5,643 nucleotides of DNA from Akkermansiaceae bacterium UBA1506 (GCA_002323995.1 DCQY01000048.1:1-5643); one strand, 5' to 3'; shown: positions 1-5,643, counted from the stretch's first letter. Notes: a model not told the origin generated them from the letters alone. Numbers and translations are program-made.

Positions 1-896
1 TAGGACATCACCTTCAGACTAGAGGTTTCGGAACTTTTAGATGCCGTCGTCAGCGCAAACTCTGCATAGATCCATGGGTGATCTGACAAGCATCCGTCCG
101 CTTTTTTATTATCTGCGTTCTGGTTCTTAGGTCCCCAGTCTCTCTTAGAGTCGATGAGTTCCCCCGTTCTCGCCGGGCTATAAAGGATGTGATCTATAGA
201 TTCCTCCGTAACTACATTTTTCAGTTGCGTCGCTTTCGCTAGCGACTGCATGACGAGCCCATCAGTAAACTCATTAAAGTCTCCTCCTACGATGATGCCA
301 TAGGAAGGATCCTCAGCATTGATGTGATCGGCAAGTTGACGGTGCTTAGAGCCTTGCCACTTTTCAGGGTCAGTGGGCTGCCTCTTATTATGAGCAAACC
401 CTGGTAGGTGGAGTGAGTAGAGTGCGTATTTCTTGCCGTTAATTTTGGTCTCGACTCTCACGGCACTGGCACGCTTCCATCCGCTACCTTCGACCAGGTA
501 TTCTTCAGGTTTTGTAAGAGGGGTGCGGCTCAGAATTGATTTAAATTTGCCACCGTAATTACCGGTCATATCCCCCCAATCAGGAGCCTTGTGATTGGCT
601 GACGAGACCGTGCCAACATGCACGTTTTTGAGACCGATCGCTTCGCCCAATCGTTGCGACCAATCTTTCACCCCTTTTTTTCCTCGATTCGCCTCGGGCA
701 CTTCGCTGAGCAAAAGGATATCCGGATTTAGAGGCTTTAGCTCCTCGGCCAGCCGCTCCGGAGTGACCCATTGCCCGCAAGCCACATTGTAGGCTATCAC
801 GCGGAGTTTGGTGGCTTCCTTAGCATCTACCATGCTGCCAAGCATGGGCAATATCAGCGCAAGGAAATAGGGATAGATTCGAGTTCTATGGTTCAT
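1..896 (-). CDS. Secreted endonuclease/exonuclease/phosphatase (EEP) family hydrolase, 3' end cut by the window
   Basis: Translating the minus strand from the ATG at 896-894 gives 298 uninterrupted codons, followed by two bases (TA) that may be a stop or a Tyr. Residues 1-25 (MNHRTRIYPYFLALILPML, then GSMVDA) form a Sec-type signal peptide with a likely cut after Ala25, so the enzyme should be exported. The EEP fold motifs occur in order: RVIAYNV (Asn37), DILLLSEV (metal-binding Glu65), SILSRTPL (120-127), YSLHLPG (His163), GGDFNEF (Asp206, Asn208), SIDHILYSP (Asp235, His236) and LSDHPW (Asp272, His273 catalytic pair). All expected active-site residues are present. The family cleaves phosphodiester or phosphomonoester bonds using Mg2+. 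Members include DNases, sphingomyelinases and sugar-phosphate phosphatases, and the substrate cannot be told here. The SDH motif lies 26 residues before the window edge, so the protein probably ends just beyond it. No Shine-Dalgarno is seen. The start is chosen because it places the signal peptide at the N-terminus. The gene diverges from the large sulfatase fusion gene. Confidence 0.92.
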   Translation of the reverse strand, partial: MNHRTRIYPYFLALILPMLGSMVDAKEATKLRVIAYNVACGQWVTPERLAEELKPLNPDILLLSEVPEANRGKKGVKDWSQRLGEAIGLKNVHVGTVSSANHKAPDWGDMTGNYGGKFKSILSRTPLTKPEEYLVEGSGWKRASAVRVETKINGKKYALYSLHLPGFAHNKRQPTDPEKWQGSKHRQLADHINAEDPSYGIIVGGDFNEFTDGLVMQSLAKATQLKNVVTEESIDHILYSPARTGELIDSKRDWGPKNQNADNKKADGCLSDHPWIYAEFALTTASKSSETSSLKVMS

Positions 897-1306
897 TTTT
901 TCGATAAAAGCCACTGACTGATCGTAGTCTGCCCTCACTGGCGCGCAATCGCATTCGCTTCATTACTAGTCGAAAGCGTATGGACGCTATTCAACAATAT
1001 GGAGGATAAAAATTCGGAAATTCGAATGGACAGGTTATTTATTGTGCGGCATTCCTGCAAACTTTAGTCTTGTGGGAATAGGGAATATCGTCAGGTGACC
1101 TTCAGAGCCTTATTGCAGCCTGTTCCTTAGGGTATTTGCGACCCGGTAAAGTGTCGCATTTATACAAAAGGCGAGATTACCGAACCTATACGTTCAGTCT
1201 TTTTCGGGCAAAGATCTCACAATCAATCATACCGCTTATCACCGAGTTGCCTTATCTCTGTAGTCTCAACTGGGCCTCAGAGTTGGTGGCAGGTGCAATT
1301 TAGATC
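897..1306. other. Divergent intergenic region, no supported gene
   Basis: This 410-bp spacer separates the starts of the two divergent genes, so it should hold both promoters. It is more AT-rich than the sulfatase gene. No open frame of useful length is present, and no tRNA-like, CRISPR-like or insertion-sequence-like structure was seen. Small symmetric elements are a 5-bp stem with a 4-base loop at 975-988 (AGCGT/ACGCT), a 5-bp inverted pair at 1012-1027 (ATTCG/CGAAT), and a 6-bp inverted pair at 1137-1158 that is listed separately. I could not find a convincing promoter for the minus-strand gene. Confidence 0.7.
1136..1166 (+). promoter_or_regulatory. Candidate sigma70-like promoter overlapped by an inverted repeat
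   Basis: TTGCGA at 1136-1141 matches the -35 consensus at four of six positions. TTTATA (1159-1164, 17-bp spacing) or TATACA (1161-1166, 19-bp spacing) could serve as the -10. A perfect 6-bp inverted repeat, TGCGAC at 1137-1142 and GTCGCA at 1153-1158, has arm centres 16 bp apart. It occupies the -35 element and the spacer, a position where a dimeric repressor would block transcription. If used, the promoter would give a leader of roughly 130 nt before the ATG at 1307. This rests on pattern matching by eye. Hexamers this weak arise often by chance. Confidence 0.25.
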
Positions 1307-4300
1307 ATGAAACAATTTATCATTTTATTAATCGCTCTTCTTCCCGGGCTGGCCCTTCCAGAAGATTCGCCTCCCAATTTCATCGTCATTCTCACTGACG
1401 ATCAGGGCTGGGGCACGACCTCCGTTGCCTACGATCCCAAAGTCCCCGACTCCAAAAGCGACTTTCACCGAACCCCCCACATCGAACGTCTCGCCGCCGC
1501 CGGGATGCGATTCACTCAGGGCTACTCAGCGCATCCCAACTGCTCGCCCTCGCGTGCTGCGCTTCTCACCGGACGCAGCCCTGCAGCCCTTCATTTTACC
1601 GACATCTGCAATCGTAATGCCGGCGGCCTCTACGAAGGTAATCGCCTCCTGCCGCCTCAGCACATCAACGCTCTGCCGGAAGAAGAGCAGACCATCCCGG
1701 AGCTTCTGAAGGCGACTCACTCCGAATACATCGCTGCCCACTTTGGTAAATGGCATCTCAGTGGAGGTGGCCCCGAAGCCCACGGATTCGACGCAGGCGA
1801 CGGCTCGACGGGCAATGCTGAGGGGGGCAAAAAGGACAACTTACCAAACGACCCCAAACGCTGCTACAGCATCACCGAGCGTGCCATTGACTGGATGAAG
1901 GAGCAGAGCGCCACCGAAAAACCGTTCTACCTCCAGGTTTCCCACTACGCAACTCACCTGCCTTTGCAGGCCCGGCCCGAAACCCTCTCGCGATTTGAGT
2001 CAGCAACCCCCGGCACCCGTCACGACAACGTTCCTTTCGCTGCCATGATCGCTGACATGGATGAATCCATCGGGCAACTCCTTGATGCACTTGCTGCTTC
2101 CGGAGTCGCGGACAACACCTATGTCATCTTCACGGCTGACAATGGCACGTTCCCCGTCGAGAGCCCCGGCAATATCAACGGCCCGCTCCGCGGCAGCAAA
2201 GCCACCATCTGGGAAGCTGGTGTTCGCGTCCCCTTCATCGTCACCGGCCCCGGCATTGAATCCAATTCGGTCTCCCGTCAGCCTGCCATCGGTTACGACA
2301 TTCTCCCAACCATTTGCGAGCTCGCCGGAATCGAGACTTGGCCTGAAACGGTTGAAGGAGGCAGCCTCATCCCTGCGCTCTACCAGAAGGGCGACATCAG
2401 CCGAAGCCGCGACGAGCTCTACTTCCACTGGCCGCACTACCAGCACGGGAAAGAAAGCAAACCTGATTCCACTATTATCACCGGCGACTACAAGCTCCAT
2501 TACTGGTGGGAAACCGGTGATATCCAGCTTTTTGATCTCTCCAAAGACCTGGCCGAAACCACCGATCTCGCCAAGTCGCAATCCGAGAAAGCGGCGTCCC
2601 TAAAGAAGAAGCTGTTCAGTTATCTCGAAGACATCGACGCTCAACTCCCCGCCGAGAATAAAGCCTACGACCCGGCCACCGACCCCGTTCTGATGAAGGA
2701 ACAGAGCAAACGCCAAGGGCCGTCCAAGGAGAAAGGCCAACCCTCGGGCAAAGGAGTTAAAGGAAAAGCCAAAGTCTCAACCTCCCAGATTCACTCCCTC
2801 GACTGGTCTGAACTCGAAGGCGGCGCGGAGCTACCAGTATCGGCAGCTGAGAAGAGTGAGCAGCCTCTCTCTCCGGAAACCGAAATGGAAATCATGCGAG
2901 TTATGAACCTGGAGAACCGCATTCAGACGCTTCAGACGGTTCCCATAAAGATTACCGATAACGAGTTGGCAAGCCACTTTTCCGGAACGTGGATCTGCTT
3001 CACGACCATGAGACTGAATGGCCAGCTGGGCCGTGGGATCATGGAAATCCGACTCGAACAAGAGGGCAATGAACTGGTTGGAGAGGGGGGACAGCTCAAG
3101 CACCCCTTCGATCCGCCCGAGACCATTCGCCCGATCGGTAGCCGGTCGGCGTCGGTGAGCGATTTCGTCGGCCAGTTCAAGAAGTCACGACACAACATGG
3201 TCGTCCTTGAGCGGCGGAGAGTGGATGGTCCGACGTGGGCGACTTTTACCGCTGTCATGGCGGGTGATGGCCGGACGGCACGTGGCACGCTTGTCAATGG
3301 CGGCGGGAACTACGGCTTGATGTTCATGGTCAGGCGCGAATTCCTTTCAGACTTCCAGCATCTGCTCACCGAAGAAGGGCGTCAGGCAGAGGCGGCGTCT
3401 AGATTGATCGGGATTGAAAAACTCGAAGCTGCTTTGGATACAGAGATCATGGATGCGGCCCGCATCAGGTGGTGGAGGGCGGACAAGAACAAGGACGGCA
3501 AGTTACAGTATACAGAATTCCCACACCCGGACTGGGAGCGAGCCAATCGCAACAACGACGACGACGTCGACTGGGCCGAGGAGGTATCCGATCGCGTTCT
3601 CAGGAAGTTAGCCGAGGAGGGAGACTTTCTCGCCAAGCATGGCAACGACTCGAAAGAGCAATGGGCGTCGATTTATGCCTGGGGCGTTGCTCGCCCCGGT
3701 TTTGAACCGATCTTTCACTTCGTCGATTGGGATCGCGATGGAACGGTCACTGCGGCGGAATACACGGCCTTTGAGGAACTGTTAGGGGCTTACAACGATC
3801 CGTCCTTCCCGACGAAAAACCAAAAAGGACAAACCCGCGAAGACCTTCGGTCGAAGATAGGATCGGGGAAGAAATCAAAGGGCGTCACGAAGACCAAGCC
3901 CAACGCAGACCCGCACATTGTGAAAATGGAGGCTGCTTTCAGCGAAGCGAAGCTGGCCAAGGCGCGGGAGATGTGGGCCGCTCTCGATAAGAATCGCGAC
4001 CACAGTTGGCAATACGATGAATTCCCACACCCGGATTGGAAGCGCGCCAATCGGGATGGTGATGACGGCTTGAGTTGGAAGGAAGAATTGGCGGACCAAA
4101 TGCTCAGGTCACAATCGCGCACCTATCCAAAAGCACACGGATCGTCTTCACGGAAGAGCTGGGATTCACAGGAGGCGTGGATTAAGGACCGCACCGACTA
4201 TGAGAACCTGTTTGTGTTCATCGACTGGGACAATAACGGCAAAATCACCGAAGCCGAATACGAGGTCTTCGACGTGCAGATCAAGTCCTACACGGACGGG

Positions 4301-5643
4301 TCCTATCCCAAGACGAATGAGCAGGGAGAATCCGGGATGGAGGTCTTCAAGAGATTGGCGGCTGAGGCCCCGAAAAAACCTGCGCCAAAAACGGCCCCGG
4401 CTCCAAAGACCTCGTGGGGTTCCAAGGAGGAATGGAACCGCGATAAACCGACGATGAAGTGGATCTTCCCATTCATCGACAAGAACAGCGACGACAAGAT
4501 CGACAGTGATGAGTACCAGGAAATTCAGGAATACAAAAAGGAGCACAAAGATTGGCAGAATCAGGCTCGCAAGGAACTTGGATTGACCGCCCCGGTAACG
4601 AAATCTTTCACCATCGCAGTTTTGCCCGACACCCAGTTCTACTGTGACACCCGACTCAAGCTATCTGCCAAGTGGGGCAATGGGGACTTACGCCGCTACT
4701 TCTTTGCCCAAACGGAATGGGTCCGCGACAATCAGGAGCGACTGAATATCGCCTTTCTTGCCCACGAAGGAGATCTCGTGCAGGCGGACGCCCCGGAGGA
4801 ATGGGCCATCGCCAGAGATGCCATGTCAATACTGGATGGGAAAGTGCCCTATATCATGTGCCTGGGAAACCATGACATGGGTTTTGAGGAGGCGGATAAC
4901 AAATATGGCGGCAATATCGGCGTCAACCGGACCACGCATTTCAACACCTACTTTCCTCGTGAGAAATACGCGAAGCGACGCGAATTTGGCGGCACCTTCG
5001 ATCCAGAGCGCCATGACAATTCCTGGTATCACTTCGAGGCATCAGGAATGAAATTCCTGATGGTTTCCCTCGAATGCAAACCGCGCGACGAAGTGCTGGC
5101 TTGGGCGAACGAGGTGGTCTCGGAGCACCCTGACCACCGTGTCATTGTCCTGACGCACGCCTATCTGAACCCGAAGAAATCAAGAAACACCTCAGGTGGA
5201 GTGAAGGCTAAAGGCAACACCGGCGAGCAGACCTGGCAGAAGTTCGTCAGCAAGCACGAGAACATCTTCATGGTTCTTTGCGGTCACCACACTGGAGAGG
5301 CCGTTCGCACCGACACCGGAGATCACGGCAACCAGGTTCACCAGATTCTGTGCGACTACCAGGGGATGCACAACGGCGGTGAATCCTGGCTGCGCTACAT
5401 GACGTTCAAACCGGACGCGAACAAGATCAGCATTCACACCTATAACCCGGCCCTCGACCAATACATGGACCGCCCGTCCAGCCGGTTCGACCTAGACTAT
5501 TCGATGGCTAGCGCGACCGCTCCGGAGTCGCCAGCAGCGGCAAATGGCTTTGAAAAAGAAACGATCAAAGCATTGGCGGATCGCGTCCGCGGACACGTGA
5601 ATAGTCAGCCGCTAAGATTCCCCAATCAGCACTGGGTTCGAGG
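1307..5643 (+). CDS. Giant secreted sulfatase / EF-hand / metallophosphoesterase fusion protein, 3' end cut by the window
   Basis: A single frame runs 1445 codons from the ATG at 1307 to the window edge without a stop. An in-frame TAG at 1301-1303 means the start cannot lie further upstream. Residues 1-16 (MKQFIILLIALLPGLA) form a short Sec signal peptide. Domain order: type I sulfatase (about 23-445), Lys/Gly-rich linker (463-492), unknown beta-rich domain (about 551-679), two full calcium-binding modules (706-850 and 874-1020), a Pro/Ala/Lys linker (1019-1035), a half module (1037-1085), a calcineurin-like metallophosphoesterase (about 1099-1395), then an unassigned segment (1414 onward). 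The sulfatase should hydrolyse sulfate esters and the C-terminal domain phosphate esters, both outside the cytoplasm. EF-hand stretches accompany many planctomycete and verrucomicrobial exported enzymes and may rigidify the chain with Ca2+. Single-domain sulfatases are usually 450-600 residues, so this is far larger. Codon choice shifts after the sulfatase part. No strong Shine-Dalgarno is visible. Automated annotation would probably name only one of the enzymatic domains. Confidence 0.93.
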   Translation, partial: MKQFIILLIALLPGLALPEDSPPNFIVILTDDQGWGTTSVAYDPKVPDSKSDFHRTPHIERLAAAGMRFTQGYSAHPNCSPSRAALLTGRSPAALHFTDICNRNAGGLYEGNRLLPPQHINALPEEEQTIPELLKATHSEYIAAHFGKWHLSGGGPEAHGFDAGDGSTGNAEGGKKDNLPNDPKRCYSITERAIDWMKEQSATEKPFYLQVSHYATHLPLQARPETLSRFESATPGTRHDNVPFAAMIADMDESIGQLLDALAASGVADNTYVIFTADNGTFPVESPGNINGPLRGSKATIWEAGVRVPFIVTGPGIESNSVSRQPAIGYDILPTICELAGIETWPETVEGGSLIPALYQKGDISRSRDELYFHWPHYQHGKESKPDSTIITGDYKLHYWWETGDIQLFDLSKDLAETTDLAKSQSEKAASLKKKLFSYLEDIDAQLPAENKAYDPATDPVLMKEQSKRQGPSKEKGQPSGKGVKGKAKVSTSQIHSLDWSELEGGAELPVSAAEKSEQPLSPETEMEIMRVMNLENRIQTLQTVPIKITDNELASHFSGTWICFTTMRLNGQLGRGIMEIRLEQEGNELVGEGGQLKHPFDPPETIRPIGSRSASVSDFVGQFKKSRHNMVVLERRRVDGPTWATFTAVMAGDGRTARGTLVNGGGNYGLMFMVRREFLSDFQHLLTEEGRQAEAASRLIGIEKLEAALDTEIMDAARIRWWRADKNKDGKLQYTEFPHPDWERANRNNDDDVDWAEEVSDRVLRKLAEEGDFLAKHGNDSKEQWASIYAWGVARPGFEPIFHFVDWDRDGTVTAAEYTAFEELLGAYNDPSFPTKNQKGQTREDLRSKIGSGKKSKGVTKTKPNADPHIVKMEAAFSEAKLAKAREMWAALDKNRDHSWQYDEFPHPDWKRANRDGDDGLSWKEELADQMLRSQSRTYPKAHGSSSRKSWDSQEAWIKDRTDYENLFVFIDWDNNGKITEAEYEVFDVQIKSYTDGSYPKTNEQGESGMEVFKRLAAEAPKKPAPKTAPAPKTSWGSKEEWNRDKPTMKWIFPFIDKNSDDKIDSDEYQEIQEYKKEHKDWQNQARKELGLTAPVTKSFTIAVLPDTQFYCDTRLKLSAKWGNGDLRRYFFAQTEWVRDNQERLNIAFLAHEGDLVQADAPEEWAIARDAMSILDGKVPYIMCLGNHDMGFEEADNKYGGNIGVNRTTHFNTYFPREKYAKRREFGGTFDPERHDNSWYHFEASGMKFLMVSLECKPRDEVLAWANEVVSEHPDHRVIVLTHAYLNPKKSRNTSGGVKAKGNTGEQTWQKFVSKHENIFMVLCGHHTGEAVRTDTGDHGNQVHQILCDYQGMHNGGESWLRYMTFKPDANKISIHTYNPALDQYMDRPSSRFDLDYSMASATAPESPAAANGFEKETIKALADRVRGHVNSQPLRFPNQHWVR
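1373..2641 (+). other. Type I (arylsulfatase-like) sulfatase domain
   Basis: Residues 23-445 of the fusion protein carry the full alkaline-phosphatase-superfamily sulfatase set: PPNFIVILTDDQGWG with metal ligands Asp31 and Asp32; the sulfatase signature C79-S-P-S-R83 followed by LLTGR; GKWHL (Lys148, His150); SHYATHLP (His213, His217); TADNG (metal ligands Asp278, Asn279); and GPLRGSK (Lys298). Family knowledge says Cys79 must be oxidised to formylglycine by a maturation enzyme, either FGE or the radical-SAM enzyme anSME, before export; neither is encoded in this window. C-terminal landmarks such as ELYFHWPH and LFDLSKD, near the end of the fold, are also present, so the domain is not truncated. 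Substrate is unassigned. Sulfated polysaccharides are the common targets of such enzymes in marine relatives. Confidence 0.93.
1541..1555 (+). other. Formylglycine-generating site C-S-P-S-R
   Basis: Codons for residues 79-83 read Cys-Ser-Pro-Ser-Arg, matching the C-x-P-x-R core that sulfatase-maturating enzymes recognise. A Leu-Leu-Thr-Gly-Arg tail at 86-90 completes the extended signature. The Cys form can be matured by either FGE or anSME, in contrast to the Ser form, which needs anSME. Confidence 0.9.
2957..3343 (+). other. Unrecognised beta-rich domain between sulfatase and EF-hand region
   Basis: Residues about 551-679 do not match a family I can name. The segment begins HFSGTWICF and ends GGGNYGLMFMVRREF. 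In between are alternating hydrophobic stretches separated by Gly/Asn/Asp turns, such as GIMEIRLEQEGNELVGEG, NMVVLERRRVDG and ARGTLVNGG. This pattern suggests a small antiparallel beta barrel or sandwich, loosely like lipocalin-type ligand-binding folds. A short helical-looking stretch (526-545, EMEIMRVMNLENRIQ) precedes it. A carbohydrate-binding or spacer role is possible but is inference from position only. Confidence 0.45.
3422..3856 (+). repeat. Calcium-binding module A (three EF-hand-type loops)
   Basis: Residues 706-850 contain three 12-residue EF-hand-type loops. Loop 1 begins at Asp726 (DKNKDGKLQYTE). Loop 2 begins at Asn747 (NRNNDDDVDWAE). Loop 3 begins at Asp807 (DWDRDGTVTAAE). Acidic or amide ligands sit at positions 1, 3, 5, 9 and 12 in most loops, with Glu at 12 in all three. 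Loops 1 and 2 are joined by only nine residues (FPHPDWERA). Module B repeats the whole arrangement 168 residues later. Confidence 0.85.
3515..3550 (+). repeat. Near-identical direct repeat, copy 1
   Basis: These 36 bases encode EFPHPDWERANR. They match 4019-4054 at 32 of 36 positions, and two of the four differences are silent. This is the best-conserved DNA shared by calcium-binding modules A and B; the flanking module sequence has diverged much more. Confidence 0.9.
3926..4366 (+). repeat. Calcium-binding module B (tandem copy of module A)
   Basis: Residues 874-1020 align along their length with module A: MEAAF to LEAAL, DKNRDHSWQYDE to DKNKDGKLQYTE, FPHPDWKRAN to FPHPDWERAN, and FIDWDNNGKITEAEY to FVDWDRDGTVTAAEY. 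The loops begin at Asp894, Asn915 and Asp973. Loop 1 has His at position 6, where Gly is usual. The equal 168-residue offset of the first two loops shows duplication of a unit rather than scattered EF-hands. A Pro/Ala/Lys-rich linker (1019-1035) follows. Confidence 0.85.
4019..4054 (+). repeat. Near-identical direct repeat, copy 2
   Basis: This is the partner of 3515-3550, encoding EFPHPDWKRANR in module B. The distance between copies is 504 bp, an exact multiple of three (168 codons), so the duplication keeps the reading frame. Confidence 0.9.
4415..4561 (+). repeat. Calcium-binding half module C (one EF-hand loop)
   Basis: Residues 1037-1085 match only the second half of modules A and B. 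WGSKEEW corresponds to WDSQEAW in module B, and FIDKNSDDKIDSDEY corresponds to FIDWDNNGKITEAEY. The loop begins at Asp1058, with Asn1060, Asp1062, Lys1064, Asp1066 and Glu1069 in ligand positions. It lies just before the phosphoesterase domain and brings the total to seven EF-hand-type loops. Confidence 0.8.
4601..5491 (+). other. Calcineurin-like metallophosphoesterase domain
   Basis: Residues about 1099-1395 carry the metallophosphoesterase motifs in order: FTIAVLPDTQFY (Asp1108, Gln1110), FLAHEGDLVQ (Asp1156), LGNHD (Asn1188, His1189, Asp1190), VLTHAY (His1284) and LCGHHTG (His1327, His1328). The spacing suits a complete two-metal active site. Motif I reads D-T-Q, not the classical D-x-H, and motif II ends GDLVQ, not GD-x-x-D. 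D-T-Q also occurs in a group of secreted bacterial calcineurin-like proteins, so I do not read it as inactivation. The family hydrolyses phosphomonoesters or phosphodiesters; the substrate is unknown. Confidence 0.9.
5546..5643 (+). other. Unassigned C-terminal segment, continues beyond the window
   Basis: After the phosphoesterase and a short Ser/Ala/Pro linker (SATAPESPAAAN), residues 1414-1445 start what looks like a new helix (FEKETIKALADRVRGHV) followed by PNQHWVR at the window edge. This is enough to show the protein does not end with the phosphoesterase fold. It is too little to assign a domain. Confidence 0.4.

Noticed and set aside
580..792. Overlapping short open frames on both strands within the EEP gene
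   Set aside because: The minus-strand EEP frame passes through this region with conserved motifs on either side. The short frames show no domain or start signal.
975..1027. Small hairpins AGCGT/ACGCT (975-988) and ATTCG/CGAAT (1012-1027)
   Set aside because: Stems of five base pairs without a T-run occur often by chance. They do not make a terminator and are not placed on a recognisable promoter.
999..1067. 22-codon open frame (MEDKNSEIRMDRLF...) in the divergent spacer, with a GGAGG at 1001-1005
   Set aside because: It is too short to judge. The purine-rich run lies inside the frame and is about 20 bases before the only inner ATG (1026), too far for a ribosome binding site, and the peptide resembles nothing I can name.
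2000..2581. 193-codon open frame on the minus strand inside the sulfatase domain
   Set aside because: It lies antisense to a strongly supported catalytic domain, its translation shows no recognisable motif, and it is explained by the C-ending codon preference of the sulfatase part, which removes stops from the opposite strand.
2061..2603. 180-codon open frame on the plus strand in another frame of the sulfatase domain
   Set aside because: The translation is low-complexity Ser/Thr/Pro/Arg typical of a shifted frame of a C-rich gene, and it overlaps conserved sulfatase motifs completely.
1307..5643. The possibility that the large frame is several genes joined by missed stops or frameshifts
   Set aside because: Line-by-line translation shows one continuous frame with in-frame motifs in every domain and sensible linkers between them. 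No internal Shine-Dalgarno plus signal peptide precedes the phosphoesterase. An assembly join cannot be excluded from sequence alone.
1..5643. CRISPR arrays, tRNA or rRNA genes, insertion sequences, phage att sites, riboswitches and terminators
   Set aside because: No spaced short repeats, cloverleaf pattern, transposase motif or stem with a T-run was seen. Neither gene ends inside the window, so no terminator is expected.

Overview
The window looks like a piece of a bacterial chromosome from the Planctomycetes-Verrucomicrobia-Chlamydiae group, most likely Verrucomicrobiota. This is an inference from gene content: secreted sulfatases, bacterial EF-hand repeats and very large exported multidomain enzymes are typical of that group. 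Composition is moderate in GC and neither gene has a convincing Shine-Dalgarno site. There is no rRNA, tRNA or protein marker that fixes the taxon.

Only two real genes are present, and both run off the window. They are divergently transcribed from a 410-bp spacer. On the left (1-896, minus strand) is a secreted endonuclease/exonuclease/phosphatase (EEP) family hydrolase, complete at its N-terminus and almost complete at its C-terminus. The spacer (897-1306) holds no supported gene. It contains a weak sigma70-like promoter candidate overlapped by a perfect 6-bp inverted repeat at 1137-1158.

On the right (1307-5643, plus strand) is one uninterrupted reading frame of at least 1445 codons with no stop before the window ends. 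In order it encodes a signal peptide, a complete type I sulfatase domain with the C-S-P-S-R formylglycine site, a Lys/Gly-rich linker, an unrecognised beta-rich domain, 2.5 copies of a calcium-binding module carrying seven EF-hand-type loops, a calcineurin-like metallophosphoesterase, and the beginning of a further segment. Most short open frames elsewhere are shadows of these two genes.

Taken together, the locus encodes three predicted exported ester hydrolases: one for sulfate esters and two for phosphate esters. A role in degrading or scavenging from sulfated and phosphorylated extracellular polymers is a reasonable inference, but the substrates cannot be read from the sequence. The most noteworthy item is the sulfatase/EF-hand/metallophosphoesterase fusion. 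It shows a visible change in codon choice between the sulfatase part and the rest, and a recent-looking internal duplication in the EF-hand region.
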